Positions 57,611 through 64,000 of a DNA stretch of 64,000 nucleotides are shown piece after piece (position 1 is the first letter of the stretch; each line of letters opens with the position of its first letter). Under the pieces are notes generated by a model, which searched no databases, was not told the origin of the DNA, and worked only from the letters and a program-made list of their open reading frames with translations. The position numbers and the translations under genes are program-made. Source of the stretch: Parvibaculum sp. GTDB taxonomy: Bacteria; Pseudomonadota; Alphaproteobacteria; Parvibaculales; Parvibaculaceae. The DNA is taken from positions 62,001-126,000 of the forward strand of contig NZ_JAUSBV010000007.1 of the NCBI RefSeq assembly GCF_030651915.1, in the 5' to 3' direction.

Positions 57611-58180
57611 TCAAGGCTTCTTGCCATCCGGCGGCCAGGCGACGACGCCATCCTCAAGCGGGATTTTCAGGCTCTTGAGCAGTTGCGAGAAAAGCGTCCA
57701 GTTGCCGATGGCGACAACCAGTTCGATACGTTCTTCGGCCGTTTTCAGGTGCGCGGCACATGCGGCCCAGGTGGCGTCCGAAATCATGCCGCCGTCGAGC
57801 GTCTCGTCGGTCGCGGCGAGAATGGCGCGGTCGGCGTCGGACAGGCAGGAGGCATTTTTCCAGTCCCGCGTCGCGACCAGATCCGCTTCCGGAATGTCCA
57901 GCATACGGGCGACCCGCCAATGCTGTGTCCATTCATAGAGTGATTTCGTTTTCCAGCCGATGCGCATGATGATGAGTTCCCGCAGTCTCGCATCGAGCTT
58001 GTTGCCTTGGAAAAGCAGGGTGGTCAGCGTCGAAGCAAGCTCGCGCGCTACATCGGGATGTCGGAGCAAAACCCGGAAGACGCTGAGTGGCGCCATTTGT
58101 TCGGATATGCCGGCTTTCGCTGCCGCGGCTGCCGCATCCGCCACAGACAGCAGGGGAACCCTGGGTGTTTCGTCAGCCAT
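57611..58180 (-). CDS. carboxymuconolactone decarboxylase family protein
   Basis: A 189-residue helical protein. LRELIIMRIGWKTKSLYEWTQHWRVARML (about 82-110) and SDADRAILAATDETLDGG match the CMD domain; the E-x-T-Q-H pattern is there but the AhpD-type CxxC pair is absent. Function unknown; homologues occur in aromatic and steroid clusters. Start 58180 (MADETPRV) is chosen for its RBS GGAGG. Confidence 0.85.
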   Translation of the reverse strand: MADETPRVPLLSVADAAAAAAKAGISEQMAPLSVFRVLLRHPDVARELASTLTTLLFQGNKLDARLRELIIMRIGWKTKSLYEWTQHWRVARMLDIPEADLVATRDWKNASCLSDADRAILAATDETLDGGMISDATWAACAAHLKTAEERIELVVAIGNWTLFSQLLKSLKIPLEDGVVAWPPDGKKP

Positions 58181-58247
58181 TATTTTTAATCCTCCCAAAT
58201 TTGGCGAAGCCGGAAGTTTAGGTCTTCGCATCTTGCTTTTGAACCTG

Positions 58248-58285
58248 TATAACACATACAGGCATTAAAAAATATATATGTGTTA
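58248..58285. promoter_or_regulatory. split AACACATA/TATGTGTT site in a divergent promoter
   Basis: ATAACACATA (58248-58257) and TATGTGTTAT (58276-58285) are inverted, 18 bases apart. The core is the same as the perfect palindrome at 49869-49882. It lies between the CMD gene (-) and the alcohol dehydrogenase (+). Confidence 0.6.
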
Positions 58286-58326
58286 TCGACGCATTGTCGG
58301 TGCCGACACGAAACGGGGAGTTGAAA

Positions 58327-59421
58327 ATGTTGCCGAAAAAATCGATGGCGATGGTGCAGACGGCTCCGCGCAAACTCGAAGCCCGCGATTTGCCCATCCC
58401 CCAGATCGCCGACGACAGCGCTATCCTCCGTATCGAAGCTTGCGGCATTTGCGGCAGCGATTACGAACAATACGAAGGGGCCTTGCGGACTCCGATGCCG
58501 GTGATTCCGGGGCATGAACCTCTCGGAATCATCGAGGCGATCGGCGACAAGGCTGCCAGGCGCTGGGGTGTCGATGTCGGCGACCGGGTCGCCATCGAGA
58601 CGATGTTGTCATGCCATTGCTGCGACACCTGTGTCGGCGGACATTATCACCTCTGCGACCGCCGCCAGATCTACTCATATATTCCGCTTACGGAGGCGCC
58701 GGGTCTCTGGGGCGCCTATTCGCAATATATGTATCTCGCGCCCAACACGATCCTTCACAAGATGGACAAGAACCTTCCGGCGGAGCTGGCGGTCATGTTC
58801 AATCCGCTGGGCGCAGGCTTTCGCTGGGCGGTGGAGATTCCGCAGACGCAGGTTGGCGATACCGTTTTGATTTTTGGGCCCGGACAGCGCGGGCTCGCGA
58901 GCGTCGTTGCCGCGCGTGAAGCCGGCGCGGGAAAGATCATAGTCACAGGACTTGCGGCCGATTCAAACAAGCTCCAGATGGCGCTCGCTCTTGGCGCCGA
59001 TCACATCATCGATGTGCAGAACGAAAATGTTGTCGATCGCGTGCGGGCGCTGACAAACGGAAAGGGCGCGGACGTCATCGTTGAAGTCACGTCCTACGCG
59101 ACTCAGCCGGTTCGTGATGCGCTGGATTGTGTACGTATGGGCGGAACGGTCGTCCTTGCCGGCGTCAAGGGATTTAAGCCTGTCTCCGACTTCGTGTCCG
59201 ACCTTATCGTCATGAAGGAAATCACCATCAAAGGCGCAATCGGCGTTACGTCGTCGGGATACAAGAAGGCGATCGAGATGATCGAGCGCCGCAAATATCC
59301 TCTTGAACTCATGCATACTCATAATTTCGAGCTTGAGGAAGCTGAACTGGCGATCAAGACGCTGGCGCGCCAGATCGAGGGACAGGAATCCGTCCATTCA
59401 TGTCTCATTCCGGTGACTTGA
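58327..59421 (+). CDS. zinc-dependent alcohol dehydrogenase, MDR superfamily
   Basis: A 364-residue medium-chain dehydrogenase/reductase. The catalytic zinc region CGICGSDYEQYEG (near 40) and PGHEPLGIIEAIG, and a four-Cys structural zinc loop (CHCCDTCVGGHYHLC near 100), are seen. The NAD(P) fold follows (VLIFGPGQRGLASVVAAREAGAGKIIVTG). It oxidises an alcohol; the substrate is unknown. GGGGAG lies seven bases before the ATG. Confidence 0.9.
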   Translation: MLPKKSMAMVQTAPRKLEARDLPIPQIADDSAILRIEACGICGSDYEQYEGALRTPMPVIPGHEPLGIIEAIGDKAARRWGVDVGDRVAIETMLSCHCCDTCVGGHYHLCDRRQIYSYIPLTEAPGLWGAYSQYMYLAPNTILHKMDKNLPAELAVMFNPLGAGFRWAVEIPQTQVGDTVLIFGPGQRGLASVVAAREAGAGKIIVTGLAADSNKLQMALALGADHIIDVQNENVVDRVRALTNGKGADVIVEVTSYATQPVRDALDCVRMGGTVVLAGVKGFKPVSDFVSDLIVMKEITIKGAIGVTSSGYKKAIEMIERRKYPLELMHTHNFELEEAELAIKTLARQIEGQESVHSCLIPVT

Positions 59422-59511
59422 TCAGTCCACAGGATATTTTTCAAATGGAAGGCCGGCGGCCGCTCATCGAAAAAGCCGCGTGCGGGGAACAAGGATGATG
59501 AGGGCAGATTC

Positions 59512-60681
59512 GTGAAGAATTTCAGCGACAAGGCCGCGATCGTCGGGATCGGCGAGACCAGTTATGTAAAGGGATCGGACCAGACGGCCGTGGCCATGAT
59601 GCTCGATGCCGCCAGGCGGGCCATCGCGGATGCGGGGCTGAAGCCTAGGGACATTGACGGCATGGTGCCGCCGCCCGTCTATACAACGTCGGAGGAATTG
59701 GCCGCCAACCTCGGCGTCGATGTGCTGCGATATGCCTCGACGGTCAACATGGGAGGCGCGAGCCCGACCACGGCGTTGCAGAATGCCGCCATGGCCGTGG
59801 CCTCCGGCGTCTGCGACAACGTGCTGGTCACGCTCGGCTGGAACGGCTATTCGGCGCTGCGTCCCAAGGCGGGGGTGCCGCCAAGCCGGCCGATGAATAT
59901 GAACACGCTGACTTCGACCATCCGGGGTTACTATCTTCCCTATGGCGTTCTGTTGCCGGTGCAGATGTATGCCTGGCTCGCGACGCGGCACTCGAAACTT
60001 TACAACGTCAGCCCCGAGGCGACGGGTTGGATCGCGATGGCGTGCCGCAAGCATGCCCAGCTCAACGACCGCGCCCTGACCTGCGGCCAACCGATGACGA
60101 TGGATGACTACATGCGGTCGCGCATGGTGTCCTCCCCGTTCCGTTTATTCGATTGCTGTCTCGAAACGGATGGGGCCTGCGCCGTCGTGGTGACGAGCGC
60201 CGAGCGGGCGAAGGACTTGCCTCACAGGCCAGTCTATATCTCCGGCGCGGCCGAGGGCCATCCTTATCCTGCCGACGATATTCCGTCGCGGCCGGACCCC
60301 TTCAAGATCGGTTTGAGCTATGCCGCGCCGCGCGCTTTCGCCATGGCCGGTGTGACGCCGAAGGACATGGACTTTCTGCAGGTCTATGACTGCTTCACCT
60401 ATGTCGTGCTACTGCAACTCGAAGCCCTGGGCTATTTCGAGCCGGGCGGCGCACTCGATTTCGTCAAGGATGGACAGATCGAACTCGGCGGCAATTTTCC
60501 GCTCAATACGCATGGCGGTCTTTTGAGCGAGGCGCATGTGTGGGGCCTCAATCATGTACTTGAGGCGACACGCCAATTGCGCGGAGATGCGGGCAAGCGG
60601 CAAATTCCGGACGCTGAAATCGGACTCGTGACCGGATGGGGTGATCTGGGCGATGGCAGCCTCGCGATTTTGAGGAGGTAA
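59512..60681 (+). CDS. thiolase-like protein lacking the active Cys (Ltp2-like aldolase candidate)
   Basis: A 389-residue thiolase-fold protein (GTG start). Where thiolases hold the acylated Cys, the sequence is [15 protein letters not shown], with no Cys. The HGG block ([14 protein letters not shown]) is kept, and the other His motif is [12 protein letters not shown]2-thiolase-like proteins of this type, such as Ltp2, are retro-aldolases that need a DUF35 partner, and that partner is the next gene, with its RBS inside this stop region. Retro-aldol cleavage of a branched hydroxyacyl-CoA is the likely job. Confidence 0.85.
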   Translation: MKNFSDKAAIVGIGETSYVKGSDQTAVAMMLDAARRAIADAGLKPRDIDGMVPPPVYTTSEELAANLGVDVLRYASTVNMGGASPTTALQNAAMAVASGVCDNVLVTLGWNGYSALRPKAGVPPSRPMNMNTLTSTIRGYYLPYGVLLPVQMYAWLATRHSKLYNVSPEATGWIAMACRKHAQLNDRALTCGQPMTMDDYMRSRMVSSPFRLFDCCLETDGACAVVVTSAERAKDLPHRPVYISGAAEGHPYPADDIPSRPDPFKIGLSYAAPRAFAMAGVTPKDMDFLQVYDCFTYVVLLQLEALGYFEPGGALDFVKDGQIELGGNFPLNTHGGLLSEAHVWGLNHVLEATRQLRGDAGKRQIPDAEIGLVTGWGDLGDGSLAILRR

Positions 60682-60683
60682 AA

Positions 60684-61100
60684 ATGGAAATTCAGCAACC
60701 GAAATATCCTCAGCCCGCGACTGTCGATCCGGTCGACGCGGAATTCTGGAAGCTTTGCCAGGACGGCGTCCTGCGTTTTCAACAATGCAGCTATTGCGAT
60801 ACATGGCGGTTCCTGCCGCGTTACATGTGCGCAAAATGTAGCTCGCCGAATTACGAGTGGAAGCCGAGCAGCGGGCGCGGCCGCATTTTTTCCTGGACGG
60901 TGACCTACCAGCCCTTTCATCCGGCTTTCGCCCGCGACGTGCCCTATATAGCTGCGGTCGTGGAATTGGACGAAGGCGTCCGCATGGCGACGCGCTTGCT
61001 TGACTGCGACCCGGAGGCGGTGAAACTCGACATGCCTGTGACCCTTGTCTTCAAGGACATCGGCGACGGATTCAAGCTTCCGTGTTTCAAGCCTGCCTGA
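60684..61100 (+). CDS. DUF35 zinc-ribbon/OB-fold protein, partner of the thiolase-like protein
   Basis: A 138-residue protein with a rubredoxin-like zinc ribbon (Cys35, Cys38, Cys49, Cys52) and an OB fold (GRGRIFSWTVTYQP, IAAVVELDEGVRMATRL). DUF35 proteins stabilise or complete thiolase-like partners and bind the acyl-CoA. AGGAGG overlaps the stop of the upstream gene, so the two are translationally coupled. Confidence 0.92.
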   Translation: MEIQQPKYPQPATVDPVDAEFWKLCQDGVLRFQQCSYCDTWRFLPRYMCAKCSSPNYEWKPSSGRGRIFSWTVTYQPFHPAFARDVPYIAAVVELDEGVRMATRLLDCDPEAVKLDMPVTLVFKDIGDGFKLPCFKPA

Positions 61101-61144
61101 AATAAAAGTAGAGCCAATCGCCATCGACGCATCGGAGATCTGGA

Positions 61145-62338
61145 ATGGATCTAGCATACGGCCCCAAATACGAGGCTTTCCGGGAAGAGGTCAGGGCGTT
61201 CCTGACAAAACACAAGGATCAGGCGCCGAGGGGCCTTGGCGCCGCCGGGCGTCCGTCTCCTGAAGCCTGTTCCTGGCAGCAACTGTTGATCCAGCACGGC
61301 TATGCGGCGCGGACGATTCCGAAAGACTATGGCGGCTATGGCGCCAAGCCGGACATTCTGGAATCGCGTATCATCGCGGAGGAATTTTCCAGCGCTCGTG
61401 TACCTTCTGCGTTGCAGAACCAGGGTATCTCCATGCTGGTGCCGACGCTTCTGGAACTTGGCACCGAGGAGCAAAAGAAAAAATGGGTGAAGCCGACGCT
61501 TCGCGGCGAGGTGGTCTGGTGCCAGGGATATTCCGAGCCGGGTTCAGGTTCAGACCTCGCCAGCCTTCAGACCAAGGCGACTGAAGATGGCGACGATTTC
61601 GTCATCAACGGCCAGAAGATATGGACCAGCACCGCGCACGAGGCGGACATGATTTTCTGTCTGGTACGCACGGAGCCTGATAAACCCAAGCATGAAGGCA
61701 TTTCTTATCTGATCTTCTCGATGAAGACGCCGGGAATCGAAGTCCGTCCGCTCACTACCATGACGGGCCATGCCGAATTCAATGAAGTCTTCTTCACGGA
61801 TGTGCGCGTACCGAAGACGCAGATCGTCGGCCAGCGCGGGCAGGGATGGCTCGTCGCCAACGCAACGCTGAAATACGAGCGCGGAATGCTGGGCGATCCG
61901 GCCGCCATGGAAACAAGGTTCCAGGCCCTTGTCGATCTGATGCGCGAGGAGACCGTCGACGGGCAGCGGGCCATCGACAATCCGATTTTCCGGGACCGCC
62001 TGATAAGGCTTCAGGCGGAACTTGCCGCCATGAAGTTCAATGGGCTCCGGCTGCTGACCAGCGCGAGCAGGGGTGAGGACCCCGGCTTGGCGCGTCTGAT
62101 CGTGAAGCTTCAATCCTGCGAACTTACCCATCAAATATCGGCGCTCGCGATCGACGTCATGGGAGAGTTTGGCGTTCTTTACGACGACAGCCCCTATCTG
62201 CGCAGTCACGGCTCGTGGCAGTGGGGGTACATGTTTCAGCTTGGGCTCATCATCGGCGGCGGCACGGCGCAGATTCAGAAAAACATTATTTCGGAACGTG
62301 GGCTCGGTATGCCGCGCGAACCGAAGCTGGCAAAATAG
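61145..62338 (+). CDS. acyl-CoA dehydrogenase, first of three
   Basis: A 397-residue flavoprotein with the FAD-site block GYSEPGSGSDLASLQTKA (about 125-142) and KIWTSTAHEADMIF, then the C-terminal helical bundle (MFQLGLIIGGGTAQIQKNII). It resembles the long partner of the two-gene acyl-CoA dehydrogenases that act on steroid side chains. It is 11 bases ahead of the second gene. The catalytic Glu cannot be assigned with certainty. Confidence 0.93.
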   Translation: MDLAYGPKYEAFREEVRAFLTKHKDQAPRGLGAAGRPSPEACSWQQLLIQHGYAARTIPKDYGGYGAKPDILESRIIAEEFSSARVPSALQNQGISMLVPTLLELGTEEQKKKWVKPTLRGEVVWCQGYSEPGSGSDLASLQTKATEDGDDFVINGQKIWTSTAHEADMIFCLVRTEPDKPKHEGISYLIFSMKTPGIEVRPLTTMTGHAEFNEVFFTDVRVPKTQIVGQRGQGWLVANATLKYERGMLGDPAAMETRFQALVDLMREETVDGQRAIDNPIFRDRLIRLQAELAAMKFNGLRLLTSASRGEDPGLARLIVKLQSCELTHQISALAIDVMGEFGVLYDDSPYLRSHGSWQWGYMFQLGLIIGGGTAQIQKNIISERGLGMPREPKLAK

Positions 62339-62349
62339 GAATTCATCCG

Positions 62350-63435
62350 ATGGAATTTGCATTGTCGGAAGAGCAGCGCCTGTTGCAGGACAGCGTCCGC
62401 CGTTTTCTCGAACAGAATGCGCCGCTCGACAAGGTGCGCCTTGCCGCCGGAAACACGCATACCGTTCAGCGGTCCCTGTGGGCGGGCGCCAGCGAGCTGG
62501 GCATCCCCGGAATGCTGATCCCGGAAGATTTTGGCGGCATGGGTCTGGGGTTTCTCGATGCGGCGATCGTTTACGAGATGATCGGACGGCATGTGGCGCC
62601 TCTGCCCTTTCTCGGGACCACCGTCATGGCGCCGCTCGCGCTGATGCTCGCCGGCAGCGAGGCTCAACAGGAAAAGTGGCTTCCGAAGATCGCTGCGGGT
62701 GAGATTGTCGCAGGCGTGGCCATCACGGAAAAAATCGGCATCCGCGAAGATGCGGGCGTGAAAGCCCTGAATGGAAAGCTCACGGGCAAGTCCCTCTTCG
62801 TGATCGACTGGGCTGAGGCCGATTTCTACATCGTGGCCGACAGCGACCATGGACTCCATCTCGTTCTGCCCGATGCGAAGGGGTTGTCGCGGCGGGCGCT
62901 CAACACCATCGACAAGACCCGATCGGTTGGCGAGCTTGTCTTCGATCGGGTTGCGGCCGAGCCCTTGCCACGATCCAGCGCCGACGCGGTAGCGCGGATG
63001 ATAGATGCCGGCAGGGTCATGCTTGCAGCCGACACTCTCGGCGCGGGTCAGATGATGCTCGAAAAGGCGGTGGCTTATGCGGGAGAGCGCAAGCAGTTCG
63101 GCCGTGTGATCGGGTCGTTTCAGGCCGTGAAGCACCTCTGCGCCGAGATGGCGGCCGCTCTCGAACCATCGCGTTCGCTGGTGTGGTATGCGGCCCATGC
63201 GCTGGATGAAGTGCCCGGCGACGCGCGCCTCATGGCATGTCATGCCAAGAGCCACCTGTCGGAAGTGGGCCGCTTCGTCGCGCGCACCGCAACGGAGGTT
63301 CATGGCGGCATGGGCTTCACCGATTTGCTGGGCCTGCATTACTGGTTCAAGCGGATTGGGCTCGACCGGCAGTTGCTGGGCGGGCCGGAGTTGGTTCGTC
63401 TTGAAGCCGCGCGCTTGCAGGGCTGGGCTGCCTAG
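62350..63435 (+). CDS. acyl-CoA dehydrogenase, second of three (short partner)
   Basis: A 361-residue acyl-CoA dehydrogenase-fold protein (MEFALSEEQRLLQDSVRRF at the start; TATEVHGGMGFTDLLGLHYWFKRI near the end). Several FAD-contact motifs of the first gene are weaker (AGVAITEKIG instead of the usual SEPxxGSD). This fits a heteromer in which each partner gives part of the active site, as in FadE26-FadE27-type enzymes. The ATG 62350 follows the stop of its partner by 11 bases. Confidence 0.9.
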   Translation: MEFALSEEQRLLQDSVRRFLEQNAPLDKVRLAAGNTHTVQRSLWAGASELGIPGMLIPEDFGGMGLGFLDAAIVYEMIGRHVAPLPFLGTTVMAPLALMLAGSEAQQEKWLPKIAAGEIVAGVAITEKIGIREDAGVKALNGKLTGKSLFVIDWAEADFYIVADSDHGLHLVLPDAKGLSRRALNTIDKTRSVGELVFDRVAAEPLPRSSADAVARMIDAGRVMLAADTLGAGQMMLEKAVAYAGERKQFGRVIGSFQAVKHLCAEMAAALEPSRSLVWYAAHALDEVPGDARLMACHAKSHLSEVGRFVARTATEVHGGMGFTDLLGLHYWFKRIGLDRQLLGGPELVRLEAARLQGWAA

Positions 63436-63542
63436 ATCGCGACCAGGATATTGGGAAGCATAGATCCAGCTGTCGATGCGTGTTGCCGCGACGCACAGCG
63501 GCGCGGGAATATTTCCACCGGCCCGGCAATAAGAAGATACGC

Positions 63543-64000
63543 ATGAATATCGACTTCACACCGGAGGATGAGGCATTTCGCGACGAGGTTCGCGGGTTTA
63601 TCGCGGCGAATCTTCCGCCGGAATGTGCGGATTCGCCGACCCTGGGTGTGATGACCGACAAAAGCGTGGTCAAGCGCTGGCACAAGACGCTTTACGAAAA
63701 GGGCTGGGCCGCGCCCGCCTGGCCCGAGGAGTATGGCGGCACGGGATGGAACGCGACGCAGCGGTTTATATTCAACGAGGAAATCGCCAGAGCCAATGCA
63801 CCGCGTTTGATGCCTTTCGGGCTGACCATGGTTGGCCCGATCATCTACACCTTCGGCAACGCCGAACAGAAGAGCCGCCACTTGCAGGGCATACTTTCGG
63901 GCGATGTCTGGTGGTGCCAGGGCTATTCCGAACCGGGCGCCGGTTCCGATCTCGCTTCGCTTAAAACGATGGCGGTGCGCGACGGCGATCATTACGTCGT
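63543..64000 (+). CDS. acyl-CoA dehydrogenase, third (cut by window end)
   Basis: The ATG 63543 opens a frame that runs through the right edge of the window. The visible 152 residues begin MNIDFTPEDEAFRDEVRGFI and contain the FAD-site block QGYSEPGAGSDLASLKTMA, just as in the first of the three genes. It is 107 bases after the second gene. The catalytic region is outside the window. Confidence 0.92.
   Translation, partial: MNIDFTPEDEAFRDEVRGFIAANLPPECADSPTLGVMTDKSVVKRWHKTLYEKGWAAPAWPEEYGGTGWNATQRFIFNEEIARANAPRLMPFGLTMVGPIIYTFGNAEQKSRHLQGILSGDVWWCQGYSEPGAGSDLASLKTMAVRDGDHYV

Overview
The window is high-GC DNA (by eye a little over 60 percent) from an alphaproteobacterium. Alphaproteobacterial hallmarks are a serC-serA pair behind a structured leader, an RluD-type synthase facing a DUF6476-type gene close to rpoH, a TPP riboswitch ahead of thiC, and PAS_5-type proteins. 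A CYP153 alkane hydroxylase and a large acyl-CoA catabolic cluster suggest a hydrocarbon- or lipid-using member of the Hyphomicrobiales, for example a Parvibaculum-like organism. The genus is an inference from gene content.

Layout. 1-9 kb: housekeeping block with the end of tilS, ftsH, an aquaporin remnant, a CYP153/ferredoxin pair with a divergent TetR regulator and two operator-like palindromes, then folP, glmM and thiD. 9-16 kb: a MocR regulator divergent from a PhzF-like gene, two exporters, and serC-serA. 16-25 kb: two PAS_5 paralogues, a pentapeptide protein, purA, two MAPEG proteins, a nitronate monooxygenase-like enzyme, and a TPP-riboswitch operon of two small membrane proteins, thiC and mug. 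25-33 kb: an inverse-autotransporter-like protein, a phospholipase D lipoprotein, msrA, a spermidine-synthase-like membrane protein and an AI-2E family transporter. 33-40 kb: rpoH and rluD are separated by an insert carrying a NaeI-like restriction-modification operon (C5 methyltransferase, endonuclease, Vsr, HTH protein).

40.2-41.5 kb has no convincing gene. It holds an array of inverted repeats with an 86-bp arm pair, four CCGGGGATA elements, two orphan Pho boxes and a leftward promoter with a long hairpin. A tRNA-Glu(CTC) follows, with a degenerate integrated element (about 41.7-47.7 kb): integrase, AlpA-like protein, SSB, a RecA-like ATPase, a RecE-like nuclease, a methylase-like protein, and a helicase fragment where the element seems cut off.

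47.9-64 kb is a catabolic cluster: LLM flavoenzyme, crotonase, two amidohydrolases, esterase, IclR regulator, OYE-type flavoprotein, MaoC hydratase, CMD protein, alcohol dehydrogenase, a cysteine-less thiolase-like protein with its DUF35 partner, and three acyl-CoA dehydrogenases (the last cut by the window end). Its composition resembles the ChsE1-ChsE2 / ChsH1-ChsH2 / Ltp2 side-chain cleavage set of steroid degraders. Two of its divergent promoters share the motif AACACATA/TATGTGTT, suggesting a local regulon.
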